From: Kushneria marisflavi | Lineage (GTDB): Bacteria > Pseudomonadota > Gammaproteobacteria > Pseudomonadales > Halomonadaceae | Assembly (NCBI RefSeq): GCF_002157205.1 | Contig: NZ_CP021358.1 | Location: 1,426,001-1,490,000, forward strand | Length of the DNA stretch: 64,000 bases | Direction: 5' to 3' | Shown here: positions 44,451-53,913 of the stretch, piece after piece | How positions within the stretch are numbered: the stretch's first letter is position 1 | How the letters are laid out: the number at the start of each line of letters is the position of its first letter | Notes under the pieces: generated by a model | Database searches by the model: none | Seen by the model: the letters and a program-made list of their open reading frames with translations, nothing else | What the model was told of the DNA's origin: nothing | Translations under genes and position numbers: made by a program

Positions 44451-45437
44451 TTATCGACGAGCGTCGGTGACGAACCACTGCTCAAGAAGTGTCTGATAGG
44501 GCTTTATAAAATGCTCTTCAACAAACCTGCCCTGTTCAACACCCAGGCGGCTGCGCTCTTCCCGGTCATAGACGATTCGGGTCAGTGAATAATCCTGATG
44601 TTCCAGACTTGGCTGCCAGGACTTCCCGGCGGCAGAATTCGCATTATAGATTTCGGGTCGATAGATCTTTTGGAAGGTATCCATCGTGCTGATAACGCTG
44701 ATGAGTTCAAGACTGGTGTAATCGTTTAATAGATCACCAAAAAAATAGAACGCCAAAGGCGCAACACTCCCCTTTGGCATGAAATAACGAACCTTCATGC
44801 CCATTTTTTTGAAATACTCATCGGTCAGGGAACATTCATCCTGCCGGTATTCAGCCCCCAGGACAGGATGATGATTCCCCGTCTGATAATAGGTCTTGCT
44901 GCTCGACACACTGATGCATATGACGGGCGGTTTACTAAAGCGTTCGTGGTAAGCACTGGAATTTACAAAGGCCTTGAAAAGACTTCCGTGCAATTCTCCA
45001 AAGTCGTCCGGCGCGCTGAAGGCGGATCGTCCCCGGTTGTACTCCAGCAACCGCACGCTGAAGTCATAGTCACGCACATAGGAAGAGAAATTATTTCCGG
45101 CGACGCCTTCAAGGCACTCGCCGGTCTTTCGATCAACAATGCTGGTTTTCAATATTTCAATCAAAGGCAGGGATTGATCGACCCGAGCGGCTGCCATCGT
45201 CATTTCGGCCGAGATGATTTCAAGCTTGACCGCGTACCGATCGCCGGCCGGATTGTCCCAGTGCGCCAGCGCATTGAAACGGTTATCAACCATGGTCAGG
45301 GTGTTGCGCAGATTTTCCTGACGCTTTTCTCCCCTGGCCAGATTGGCAAAATTGGTAGTAATACGCGTACTGTCTGATGGACGATAATCTTCATCAAAAT
45401 CAATGCTTTTGATGCTAAACGCGAACTCTTTGTTCAT
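44451..45437 (-). CDS. mesX: DUF1852 protein, MesX partner of the methionine synthase
   Basis: A 328-residue soluble protein beginning MNKEFAFSIKSIDFDEDYRPSDSTRITTNFANLARGEKRQENLR, the characteristic DUF1852 opening. No catalytic motif is known in the family. MesX is reported to be needed with MesD for methionine synthesis, perhaps by supplying an unusual methyl donor in an oxygen-dependent way; this is family knowledge, not seen here. The ATG at 45437 was preferred to 45500 because the conserved N-terminus starts there. It is cotranscribed with mesD. Upstream, 45438-45870, no gene is supported and no known riboswitch is recognised. Confidence 0.85.
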   Translation of the reverse strand: MNKEFAFSIKSIDFDEDYRPSDSTRITTNFANLARGEKRQENLRNTLTMVDNRFNALAHWDNPAGDRYAVKLEIISAEMTMAAARVDQSLPLIEILKTSIVDRKTGECLEGVAGNNFSSYVRDYDFSVRLLEYNRGRSAFSAPDDFGELHGSLFKAFVNSSAYHERFSKPPVICISVSSSKTYYQTGNHHPVLGAEYRQDECSLTDEYFKKMGMKVRYFMPKGSVAPLAFYFFGDLLNDYTSLELISVISTMDTFQKIYRPEIYNANSAAGKSWQPSLEHQDYSLTRIVYDREERSRLGVEQGRFVEEHFIKPYQTLLEQWFVTDARR

Positions 45438-45870
45438 TGCGCCCTGATCCCTGAAATAGACATCTGATCCCTGCTGGCCTTTCACGCTGTTGAATGGCAA
45501 AAGGTCATGCTCCTGAACAGCAGGTTCAGACAGGGATATATAGGAACACCATGGGTAATGCCCGTCGGCGATGCGATGGAGGAATTGTCAGGCGACCTGC
45601 AAAATGAAACAAACTGAATTTTTGCATGATGAAAGCAAATTTATCTCATGATTGAATGTCATGAGACACTTGCATATGACGGGGAACGTCACGGCTTCAC
45701 GCCAGATAACCACCGCAACGCCTTTCTTTCCGGCACAAGAAGCGCCGAGCACGGCGTGCAACAGATCTGTCATGACGGCTGGCGCCTGAGGCCATCCATC
45801 GTTTTGACCCAGCGCTGAACTGGAATACCGACAGACGAACGGTAGACCTGGGTAGGCTTGATTGCAGATC

Positions 45871-45896
45871 AAAAACAGGCCGCACAGCGTGCGGCC
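45871..45896 (-). terminator. Rho-independent terminator of purU
   Basis: A perfect 8-bp stem GGCCGCAC/GTGCGGCC with a 3-base loop (45878-45896) is followed on the minus strand by TGTTTTT, 10 bp after the purU stop codon. Confidence 0.9.
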
Positions 45897-45905
45897 CGGA
45901 AGGAC

Positions 45906-46772
45906 TCAATGGCCAAGCACGACCGTGCGACCTGAATAGAGAAACACGCGGCGCTCAAGGTGATAACCGATCGCCCGGGCCAGCGTCAGGCACTCGATAT
46001 CGCGCCCCTTGGCGACCAGGTCCTCAGGGTAGTGGGCATGATCCACCGTCTCGACGCCCTGAGCGATAATGGGGCCTTCATCAAGGTCATTGTTGATGTA
46101 ATGCGCCGTGGCACCCACCAGCTTGACCCCCTTTTCATAGGCCTGATGGTAGGGTTTGGCGCCCTTGAAGCCAGGCAACAGCGAGTGATGAATATTGATC
46201 GCGCGCCCGGCCAGCACGTCACACATGTGCGCTGACAGCACCTGCATGTAACGCGCCAGAATCACCAGCTCCGCATCGGTACGCTCGATGATGTCGAGAA
46301 TCTGCTGCTCCTGCTGCTCGCGGGTCTCCGGCGTGACCGGCAGATGATACCAGGGCAGACCGTGCCACTGCGCCAGCGGCTCCAGATCGGGATGGTTGGA
46401 AACCACCGCACAGATTTCCATTGGCAGCTGATGGGTCCGGTAGCGATACAGCAGATCGTTCAGGCAGTGATCGGCCTTCGAGACCATGATCACGACTCTG
46501 GTACGCTTATTGGGCGGCGTCAGTTCAAATGACATGTCAAACGCCTGCGCACGCTCGCCGAACTCTTTTTCAAAGGCATCAGCGCTGAAGTCATCTTCCA
46601 GCGGGCGAAACTCGGCGCGGATGAAAAACCCTTCGTTCAATCGATCATCGAAGGAGCTGAGCTCCGTAATGTAGCAGCGCTGCTCCTTGAGAAAGCGCGT
46701 GACGACATCCACGGTGCCCAGAAGGCTGGGGCACTGTGCCGCAAGAATCCAGGTATCGGCGGTTCGGGTCAT
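45906..46772 (-). CDS. purU: Formyltetrahydrofolate deformylase
   Basis: A 288-residue enzyme with an N-terminal ACT domain (CPSLLGTVDVVTRFLKEQ, about residues 14-31) and a formyltransferase-fold catalytic domain holding AINIHHSLLPGFKGAKPYHQA (about 195-215; Asn, His) and DLDEGPIIAQG (catalytic Asp, about 235). It hydrolyses 10-formyl-THF to formate and THF, balancing one-carbon units. Next to sarcosine oxidase and glyA it likely drains the one-carbon pool produced by betaine demethylation. A terminator separates it from the sox operon, so it has its own promoter (about 46773-46800). Confidence 0.93.
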   Translation of the reverse strand: MTRTADTWILAAQCPSLLGTVDVVTRFLKEQRCYITELSSFDDRLNEGFFIRAEFRPLEDDFSADAFEKEFGERAQAFDMSFELTPPNKRTRVVIMVSKADHCLNDLLYRYRTHQLPMEICAVVSNHPDLEPLAQWHGLPWYHLPVTPETREQQEQQILDIIERTDAELVILARYMQVLSAHMCDVLAGRAINIHHSLLPGFKGAKPYHQAYEKGVKLVGATAHYINNDLDEGPIIAQGVETVDHAHYPEDLVAKGRDIECLTLARAIGYHLERRVFLYSGRTVVLGH

Positions 46773-46803
46773 GGCATTTCTCTTGTTTTATGTAGAGCGG
46801 ATG

Positions 46804-46836
46804 AAAAAAGGGCCGGAGGCGCATGCCCCCGGCCCT
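46804..46836 (-). terminator. Terminator of the sox operon
   Basis: AGGGCCGG...CCGGCCCT stem around a GC-rich loop, followed on the minus strand by CTTTTTTC. It lies 12 bp after the soxG stop. Confidence 0.85.
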
Positions 46837-46847
46837 CTGGTCAGGAC

Positions 46848-47483
46848 CTAGCGTGTAACGCTGACGCCGTATTCTCTTGAGGCATCCAGCAACCAGCGAT
46901 AGCAGTAGTCGGCGAAGCTTCGGCGAATCACCAGCTCCCAGCCATCCTCCTCGGCCCGGCGCAGGATGACCGTAGCCTTGGCAAAGACCGTGGACACCCC
47001 CTTGCCAACCGGGAACGCGTGCGGGTGCACATCGTAGGAGATGGACTTCATCAGCACTTCACGCGCCCGATTGCCCTTGAGCGATACGACTGTCTGACCG
47101 CCGCTGACGTTGACGATGCTGAAGTGGGCCTGGCCCAGCGACTGGCGCAGCTTCTGCTCCAGTTCAAACTCCTCGCCACCGGGTACAATGACCAGCCACT
47201 CATCCGGAGAGAGCCACTGGATCGAGCGCTCACCGCTGTCATCGCTCACCAGGGCAAGCGGTTTGGCCGGCAGGGCAATGCCCATCACTTCGCGAATGGC
47301 CTCATCCATGACGATGGCGCCACCGCGCAGGATCAGCTGCCCCAGAAAGGGCTTCTCGCTGATGATCACACCCGGATTGGAGGCGTGTGGCAGCGACTTC
47401 TGCTCGTGCACCGACCATGCCAGGGGTGACTCGGCCTTCGACGTGTCGGCCGGACGGGTCTCGAATTCCTTGACGTCAGACAT
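46848..47483 (-). CDS. soxG: Sarcosine oxidase gamma subunit
   Basis: A 211-residue soluble protein of the SoxG family, with LSPDEWLVIVPGGEEFELEQ (about residues 105-124) and a C-terminal RRSFADYCYRWLLDAS. It is the smallest structural partner in the heterotetrameric oxidase and resembles a GcvT C-terminal fold. The ATG at 47483 overlaps soxA by 8 bp. Last gene of soxBDAG; a terminator follows. Confidence 0.9.
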   Translation of the reverse strand: MSDVKEFETRPADTSKAESPLAWSVHEQKSLPHASNPGVIISEKPFLGQLILRGGAIVMDEAIREVMGIALPAKPLALVSDDSGERSIQWLSPDEWLVIVPGGEEFELEQKLRQSLGQAHFSIVNVSGGQTVVSLKGNRAREVLMKSISYDVHPHAFPVGKGVSTVFAKATVILRRAEEDGWELVIRRSFADYCYRWLLDASREYGVSVTR

Positions 47484-50400
47484 TCTGGCGCTCTCCCTTG
47501 GGGTCGATAAAGACGGTGCTGACGACTTCGGCCTCATGCATGGAGCCGTCGGACATGGGCAGATAGACGGTCTCGCCCATGCGCTCACGTCCCTTTTTCA
47601 GCACGGCCAGCGCAAAGCCGCTGTCGAGTTCTGGACTGTAATAGCTCGAGGTCACATGCCCCACCATGCTCATGGGAATCGCCTCGTTGGGATCGAGTAC
47701 GATCTGAGCCCCCTCTTCCAGCACCACTTTCGGGTCCTTCGGCTTCAATCCTACCAGCTGCTTGCGGTCACCACGCATGGTATCCGGGCGGCTCAGGGCA
47801 CGCTTGCCGATCCAGTGAAATGGCTTGTCGTAGCCGATGGCCCAGTGCATGCCCAGATCTTCGGGCGTGACCGAACCGTCGGTGTCCTGACCCACGATGA
47901 TCAGTCCCTTCTCGGCGCGCAGGACGTGCATCGTCTCGGTGCCATAGGGTGTCAGGTTGTATTTCTCACCGTGCTCGAACAGGGTCTGCCAGACCTGCAT
48001 GGCATAGTTGGCCTGGACGTTGATCTCGTAGGCCAGCTCGCCGGTGAACGAGATACGGAACACGCGGGCCGGTACGCCGGCAACGTTGCCTTCCTTCCAG
48101 TCCATGAACTTGAACTTTTCGCGATCAAGATCGATGTCCGTGATTTCCGACATCAGCTTGCGCGCATCCGGCCCAGTCACGGTCATGGTAGCCCAGTGGT
48201 CGGTCACCGAGTTGAAATAGACCTGCAGCTCCGGCCATTCGGTCTGGTGCCAGAGTTCCAGCCATTCCAGTACAGATGCCGCGCCACCGGTGGTGGTGGT
48301 CATCAGGAAGTGGTTATCCCCCAGACAGCTGGTGGTACCGTCGTCCATCAGCATGCCGTCGTCTTTACACATCAGGCCGTAACGAACGCGGCCCGGCGCC
48401 AGTTTGGCCCACTTGTTGGTGTAGACACGCCCCAGGAATTCACGGGCATCCGGACCCTGAATGTCGATCTTGCCCAGCGTCGAGGCGTCCAGAATGCCAA
48501 CGCCTTCACGCACGGCGAGACACTCACGGGCCACGGCGTCATGCATGCTCTCCTTCTTGCCGTTGGCGCTGCGCGGGAAGTACCAGGGGCGCTTCCAGAG
48601 GCCCACGTCCTCGAACTCGGCACCGTGCTCGACGTGCCACTGGTGCAGCGCGGTATAGCGTTTGGGATCGAAGAGCTCGTCGCAGTGACGGCCCACGATG
48701 GCACCAAAGGTGATCGGCGTGTAGTTGGGACGAAAGACCGTGGTGCCCACTTCAGGAATCGAGCGACCCAGGCAGCGTGCCGCAATGGCCATGCCGTTGA
48801 TGTTGCCCAGCTTGCCCTGATCGGTACCAAAGCCCAGCGCGGTATAGCGCTTGACGTGCTCGATGGACTCGAAGCCTTCTCGTGTGGCGAGTTCGATGGC
48901 CGAGGCCGTAACATCGTTTTGCATGTCCACGAACTGCTTGGGGGCCCGCGCGCCCTTTTTCTCGTGCGGCACCTGATACAGGGCACAGGCCGGCGCTTCG
49001 CGGCGCGCTCTGGCTTCCGGCAGATTGATCTCTTCGGCGTCGTCAAAGCCGCTGTCGATGGCGGCCTGACGTCCGGCACGGGCGCCATCGGCCAGCGTCT
49101 CACCCAGCGCGTAGTGGCCTGCCACGCCACCGGCGGCCAGCATGCCCTTGACCTCGCCGGGCACAAAGCCCAGCAGCTTGTCATCCCACTGTGGGCGCGT
49201 ACCGGTGTGCGACGACAGGTGAACGACCGGGCTGTAGCCGCCGGAGCTGGCGATGGTGTCGCACTCCAGATCCTCGATACGACCGGTGATCACGAAATGA
49301 TCCAGATCAACCGCTGATACGCGGGCACCGCTGACGCGCTGCGTGCCCTTCGCCTCGATCACGGCACTGCCGGTGATGACGCGAATGCCGCTGTCACGGG
49401 CCTGGCGCACCAGATCACCGTCGGGATTGGAACGTGCATCCACGATGGCCACGACCTTGCGACCCGCTTCCTGCCAGTCCAGTGCCGCACGATAGGCGTG
49501 ATCGTTGCTGGTGGTGAGTACCAGGCTGTTGCCGGGGATGACGCCGTAGCGACGGATGTAGGTCGACACGGCGCCGGCGACCATGTTGCCGGGCAGGTCG
49601 TTGTTGGCATAGACCACCGGGCGCTCATGAGTACCGGAGGCCAGCACTACGCGGGTGGCCCGAACGCGATGCATCCGCGCCCGCGGCATGCCGGGGAAGC
49701 CGGCATCGCTGGCAGTGTCGGCCAGGTGCTCGGTGCGACGCTCGTGCAGCGTGACAAAATTGTGATCGTGATAGCCGTTGGCGGTCGTGCGCGGCAGCAG
49801 CGTCACGCCCTCCATTGACGCGAGCTCGACAAGGGTCTTGTCGATCCAGGACGCAGCGGAGACGCCATCGAGAGTCTCGCGGCTGTCCAGCAACGACCCT
49901 CCCATCTCTTCCTGCTCGTCGCACAGAATGACACGGGCACCGCTACGGGCAGCACTCAGCGCCGCCGCCAGCCCGGCAGGGCCGGCGCCAATGACCAGCA
50001 CATCACAGTGGTGGTGCATGTGGTCATAGATGTCCGGATCGGACTCGGTCGGTGCGCGGCCAAGGCCTGCGCCCATGCGGATGTACTTCTCGTAGGTCAT
50101 CCACATCGAGGCCGGTGACATGAAGGTCTTGTAGTAAAAGCCCGGCGGCATGAAGTTGCCGCCCAGCTTGCCGACCCAGCTCATCACATCGCGCTGAACG
50201 TTTGGCCAGCCGTTGGTGCTGCGAGCGACCAGACCGTTGTAGAGGCCCTGCTGGGTGGCACGCACGTTGGGCACCTGAGTGTCCTTGCGAGCGCCCAGCT
50301 GTACCAGCGCATTGGGCTCTTCAGCACCGGCGGCCACGATGCCGCGGGCACGGGAATACTTGAAACTGCGGTTGACGATGTCCACGCCGTTGGCCAGCAG

Positions 50401-50517
50401 CGCCGAGGCCAGCGTATCACCGGCATAGCCCTGATAGCTCTGACCGTTGAAGGTGAACTCGAGACCGTGCGAGCGATCGATCCGACCGCCTGCTGAAAGT
50501 CGATTGGTCTGGGTCAT
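47476..50517 (-). CDS. soxA: Sarcosine oxidase alpha subunit
   Basis: A 1013-residue subunit: an N-terminal ferredoxin-like segment (GRIDRSHGLEFTFNG), an NAD-binding Rossmann domain with VIGAGPAGLAAALSAARSGA (about residues 172-191), and a C-terminal GcvT-like folate domain (about 620-1010). With SoxB, D and G it oxidises sarcosine to glycine, making H2O2 and passing the methyl carbon to THF as methylene-THF or releasing formaldehyde. Length and domain order match the family. A 735-codon antisense frame here is only a shadow of high G+C codon use. Confidence 0.95.
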   Translation of the reverse strand: MTQTNRLSAGGRIDRSHGLEFTFNGQSYQGYAGDTLASALLANGVDIVNRSFKYSRARGIVAAGAEEPNALVQLGARKDTQVPNVRATQQGLYNGLVARSTNGWPNVQRDVMSWVGKLGGNFMPPGFYYKTFMSPASMWMTYEKYIRMGAGLGRAPTESDPDIYDHMHHHCDVLVIGAGPAGLAAALSAARSGARVILCDEQEEMGGSLLDSRETLDGVSAASWIDKTLVELASMEGVTLLPRTTANGYHDHNFVTLHERRTEHLADTASDAGFPGMPRARMHRVRATRVVLASGTHERPVVYANNDLPGNMVAGAVSTYIRRYGVIPGNSLVLTTSNDHAYRAALDWQEAGRKVVAIVDARSNPDGDLVRQARDSGIRVITGSAVIEAKGTQRVSGARVSAVDLDHFVITGRIEDLECDTIASSGGYSPVVHLSSHTGTRPQWDDKLLGFVPGEVKGMLAAGGVAGHYALGETLADGARAGRQAAIDSGFDDAEEINLPEARARREAPACALYQVPHEKKGARAPKQFVDMQNDVTASAIELATREGFESIEHVKRYTALGFGTDQGKLGNINGMAIAARCLGRSIPEVGTTVFRPNYTPITFGAIVGRHCDELFDPKRYTALHQWHVEHGAEFEDVGLWKRPWYFPRSANGKKESMHDAVARECLAVREGVGILDASTLGKIDIQGPDAREFLGRVYTNKWAKLAPGRVRYGLMCKDDGMLMDDGTTSCLGDNHFLMTTTTGGAASVLEWLELWHQTEWPELQVYFNSVTDHWATMTVTGPDARKLMSEITDIDLDREKFKFMDWKEGNVAGVPARVFRISFTGELAYEINVQANYAMQVWQTLFEHGEKYNLTPYGTETMHVLRAEKGLIIVGQDTDGSVTPEDLGMHWAIGYDKPFHWIGKRALSRPDTMRGDRKQLVGLKPKDPKVVLEEGAQIVLDPNEAIPMSMVGHVTSSYYSPELDSGFALAVLKKGRERMGETVYLPMSDGSMHEAEVVSTVFIDPKGERQNV

Positions 50518-50903
50518 GACGAGGTCTCCTCGTTAAGCGCCTTGTTCTCGGGCCGGGCACCCACGGTCTGCCAGCCGCCATCGGCCGACTGTACGCCCTG
50601 CTCCTTGCGTACCCTTTCGGTTTCAGCCGTGATGGTCGGCTGTTCGCCCATCGGGTAGGTCTCAAGAATGTCGTAGGTCACCGTGTTACGGGTGATGTTG
50701 AAAAACTTGCGACAGCCCACCGAATGCACCCACAGTTCATGGTGGATACCGCGCGGGTTATCGCGGAAAAACAGGTAGTCACCCCACTCTTCATCCGTGG
50801 TGTTTTCCGGGTCTTCGGGGCGCAGAAGATGGGCCTGACCGCGGGGATGAAATTCCTCTTCCTCGCGGTGCTCCTTGCAGTAAGGGCAGTAGATATAAAA
50901 CAT
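50514..50903 (-). CDS. soxD: Sarcosine oxidase delta subunit
   Basis: A 129-residue protein with the zinc-site signature CPYCKEHREEEEFHPRGQ near the N-terminus and HSVGCRKFFNITRNTVTYDI (about residues 65-84). It is slightly longer than usual (about 100) because of a Glu/Arg-rich C-terminal tail. The zinc ion lends structural stability to the oxidase. It overlaps soxA by 4 bp and follows soxB by 11 bp. Confidence 0.92.
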   Translation of the reverse strand: MFYIYCPYCKEHREEEEFHPRGQAHLLRPEDPENTTDEEWGDYLFFRDNPRGIHHELWVHSVGCRKFFNITRNTVTYDILETYPMGEQPTITAETERVRKEQGVQSADGGWQTVGARPENKALNEETSS

Positions 50904-50914
50904 GATGGCTCTCC

Positions 50915-52165
50915 TCAGTGCGCCACGCCGGCAGCGCCGTGCTCATCGATCAATGCACCGGTATGGAAACGGTCGATGGAAAAGGGCGCAGCGATGGGGT
51001 GCATTTCGCCTTTCGCCAGACTGGCCGCAAACACGTGTCCCGAACCGGGGGTGGCCTTGAAGCCGCCGGTGCCCCAGCCGCAGTTGAAATACAGCCCCTT
51101 GACCTTCGTCTTGGACAGAATCGGACAGGCATCCGGGCAGGTATCCACGATGCCGCCCCACTGACGGTTCATGCGCACCCGCGAGAACATCGGGAACATC
51201 TCGACGATCGCCTGCAGGGTGTGCTCGATGGTGGGGTAGCTGCCGCGCTGACCGTAACCGAGATAGCCGTCGATGCCGGCACCGATGACCAGATCGCCCT
51301 TGTCGGACTGGCTCACGTAGCCATGAACGTGGTTGGACATGGTGACCGTATTGAGGATCGGCTTGAGCGGCTCGGAGACCAGTGCCTGCAGCGGATGCGA
51401 CTCCAGCGGCAGCTTGATGCCGGCCATCTTCGCCAACACACCCGAGTTGCCGGCCGCCACACAGCCAACCGTATGGGCTTCGATGTCGCCACGGTTGGTG
51501 TGGACCCCCAGCACCTTGCCATCACGAATCTTGAAGCCGGTCACTTCGGTGTTCTGCAACAGATCCACGCCATGCGAGTCGGCGCCGCGGGCAAAGCCCC
51601 AGGCGACCGCATCGTGACGCGCCACGCCGGCACTTTTCTGCCAGGAAGCGCCCATGATCGGATAGCGTGCCCGATTGGAGATGTCGAGCTCGGGCTCGAT
51701 CTCCTTGACCTGCTGCGGCGTGACGACCTCGCTGTCGATGCCGTTGAGACGGTTGGCATTGACGCGGCGCTGGATGTCACGCATGTCCTGCAGGGTGTGG
51801 CCCAGGTTGAGTACGCCACGCTGGGAGAACATTACGTTGTAGTTCAGATCCTGCGACAGCCCCTTCCACAGATCCAGCGAATGGTTGTAAAGGCGTGCGG
51901 CTTCGTCCCACAGATAGTTGGAGCGAACGATGGTGGTGTTACGCGCGGTGTTACCGCCGCCCAGCCAGCCCTTTTCAATCACGGCGACGTTCTTGACGCC
52001 GAATTCCTTGGCCAGGTAATAGGCCGTGGCCAGCCCGTGGCCGCCGCCACCGACGATAATGACGTCGTAGCGCTTTTTGGGCTCCGGGTTGCGCCACTGG
52101 CGCTCCCAGTTTTCATGATGACCGAACGCATGTTTAACCAGTCCGAAGCCGGAATAACGTTGCAT
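50915..52165 (-). CDS. soxB: Sarcosine oxidase beta subunit
   Basis: A 416-residue flavoprotein with the FAD dinucleotide motif [20 protein letters not shown] (about residues 35-54), [16 protein letters not shown] (about 64-79), a conserved [13 protein letters not shown] region (about 181) holding a likely flavin-linked His, and a C-terminal [16 protein letters not shown] (about 365-380). It carries the substrate site and both FAD and covalent FMN in the family. First gene of soxBDAG, 47 bp downstream of glyA. Confidence 0.94.
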   Translation of the reverse strand: MQRYSGFGLVKHAFGHHENWERQWRNPEPKKRYDVIIVGGGGHGLATAYYLAKEFGVKNVAVIEKGWLGGGNTARNTTIVRSNYLWDEAARLYNHSLDLWKGLSQDLNYNVMFSQRGVLNLGHTLQDMRDIQRRVNANRLNGIDSEVVTPQQVKEIEPELDISNRARYPIMGASWQKSAGVARHDAVAWGFARGADSHGVDLLQNTEVTGFKIRDGKVLGVHTNRGDIEAHTVGCVAAGNSGVLAKMAGIKLPLESHPLQALVSEPLKPILNTVTMSNHVHGYVSQSDKGDLVIGAGIDGYLGYGQRGSYPTIEHTLQAIVEMFPMFSRVRMNRQWGGIVDTCPDACPILSKTKVKGLYFNCGWGTGGFKATPGSGHVFAASLAKGEMHPIAAPFSIDRFHTGALIDEHGAAGVAH

Positions 52166-52212
52166 GAGCTTTCTCCTTGATCGGCTCCGTTGGAGCCCGC
52201 TGTCGGCCGTAT

Positions 52213-53550
52213 TCAGACTACGGAGGTTTCACTCTCGAGCCGCTGGTTTGCAGTCCGTTCCGGTCGCTGACCGTAGACGGGATAACGCGTGCACAGTGAC
52301 TCTACCTTGCCACGAATTTCACTCTCGACCGCATCGAGATCCTTCTGCTGCGCCAGGGCATCCAGAATGTCGCAGATCCAGGATGCCAGCGCCTGACAAT
52401 CCTTCTCGACAAAACCACGCGTGGTCACGGCCGGGGTACCGATACGCAGTCCCGAGGTGACAAACGGGCTTTGCGGGTCGTTGGGCACGGCATTTTTGTT
52501 GACGGTAATGCAGGCGCGCTCGAGTGCGGCATCGGCATCCTTGCCGGTCACGCCCTGCTTGATCAGCGAGACCAGAAACAGATGGTCATCGGTGCCGCCG
52601 GAGACCACGTCAAAGCCGCGGCTGATGAATACCTCGGCCATGGCGCGCGCATTGGCAATCACCTGGCGCTGATAGTCGGCAAAGTCCGGGCTCATGGCTT
52701 CCTTGAAGGCCACGGCCTTGGCCGCGATCACGTGCATGAGCGGGCCGCCCTGCTGACCGGGGAATACCGCACCGTTGAGCTTCTTGTAAAGCGTCTCATC
52801 ACTGTCGGCAGACAGGATCAGACCGCCGCGCGGGCCGCGCAGTGTCTTGTGGGTCGTGGTGGTCACCACGTGGGCGTGCGGCAGCGGGCTCGGATAGAGA
52901 CCGGCAGCGACCAGACCGGCGATATGCGCCATGTCGACCATCAGCCAGGCACCGACTTCATCGGCAATCTCGCGGAAACGCTGCCAGTCGATCACGCGTG
53001 AATAGGCTGAAAAGCCGGCAATGATCATTTTGGGCTGATGCTCACGGGCAAGCGCGGCCACTTCGTCGTAATCGATCTGGCCGGTGTCCGGATTCAGACC
53101 ATACTGTACGGCGTTGTAGTATTTGCCGGAGAAGTTCGGCGCAGCACCGTGAGTCAGGTGACCGCCGTGTGCCAGGCTCATGCCCAGAATGGTATCGCCG
53201 GGCTTGACCAGCGCCATGAATACGGCGGCATTGGCCTGAGCGCCCGAGTGCGGCTGAACGTTGGCATAGTGAGCGCCGAACAGTTCGCAGGCCCGCTCGA
53301 TGGCCAGGGTCTCGACCTTGTCGACAAACTCACAGCCACCGTAATAACGACGCGCCGGATAGCCCTCGGCATACTTGTTGGTCAGCTGCGAGCCCTGCGC
53401 CTGCATGACGTAGCGGCTGGTATAGTTTTCGGAAGCGATCAGTTCGATATGCGCTTCCTGCCGCTGTGTTTCTTCAGCGATCGCCTCGGCCAGGCCCGTG
53501 TCGTAATCAGACAGCTCTGCGCTGGGGGAGAAACCATGATGAAGCATCAC
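52213..53550 (-). CDS. glyA: Serine hydroxymethyltransferase
   Basis: A 445-residue PLP enzyme with [18 protein letters not shown] near residue 38, [12 protein letters not shown], and the PLP lysine in [14 protein letters not shown] (about residue 235). It condenses glycine with 5,10-methylene-THF to serine. Both are direct products of sarcosine oxidase, whose genes follow immediately, so this is the pathway-specific copy. It is the first gene of a glyA-soxBDAG operon. The start at 53550 or the ATG one codon later is uncertain. Confidence 0.94.
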   Translation of the reverse strand: MMLHHGFSPSAELSDYDTGLAEAIAEETQRQEAHIELIASENYTSRYVMQAQGSQLTNKYAEGYPARRYYGGCEFVDKVETLAIERACELFGAHYANVQPHSGAQANAAVFMALVKPGDTILGMSLAHGGHLTHGAAPNFSGKYYNAVQYGLNPDTGQIDYDEVAALAREHQPKMIIAGFSAYSRVIDWQRFREIADEVGAWLMVDMAHIAGLVAAGLYPSPLPHAHVVTTTTHKTLRGPRGGLILSADSDETLYKKLNGAVFPGQQGGPLMHVIAAKAVAFKEAMSPDFADYQRQVIANARAMAEVFISRGFDVVSGGTDDHLFLVSLIKQGVTGKDADAALERACITVNKNAVPNDPQSPFVTSGLRIGTPAVTTRGFVEKDCQALASWICDILDALAQQKDLDAVESEIRGKVESLCTRYPVYGQRPERTANQRLESETSVV

Positions 53551-53913
53551 GCCTCCTTATCATCAAGTCGTTTGTTATCCGGGAATGAGTCGAATGCAGT
53601 GCCAGGGGGGTATGTCGCACGCTATCCTGTTGCGATGGTATCGCTGCTCCCCTGCCCTGAAATGCTTGCCGACGTCACTGCCTGGTGTATTTGCGACATG
53701 CCTGTCACTGCGCGACAGGCATAAGACCATGGGATAACGAGGTCGCCCAGCCACCTTGAAGCGTCGCGCACGGACAACTCTCCCTTCAGCCCCTGCTCCA
53801 CTCTAGGCTTCCAGGCATACGTTTCGGCCGTTTCCGTGCACTCTTGTGGTGCAAAACGCGTTCCGCTGGCCTGGTATCTTTAAACGCAAGTGATGGCACC
53901 AGGAGGTTTCAGC
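53551..53913. promoter_or_regulatory. Divergent promoter region between glyA-sox and fdhA
   Basis: About 360 bp with no gene. It must hold the promoters of both units. A 9-bp inverted pair ATGCCTGTC/GACAGGCAT around ACTGCGC (53698-53722) could be a regulator site; the AraC-family GbdR controls such genes in Pseudomonas, but I cannot assign this site to it. Confidence 0.4.

Noticed and set aside
45588-45909. Small minus-strand frames between mesX and purU
   Set aside because: They overlap the purU terminator, have no ribosome site and no protein-like features.
47110-49317. 735-codon plus-strand open frame opposite soxA
   Set aside because: The minus strand encodes a full-length soxA with clear FAD and GcvT domains. 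The plus frame is His/Gly/Arg-rich shadow translation of GC-rich codons with no motif.
50918-52180. 420-codon plus-strand open frame opposite soxB
   Set aside because: Antisense shadow of soxB; no ribosome site, no domain, composition typical of shadow frames.
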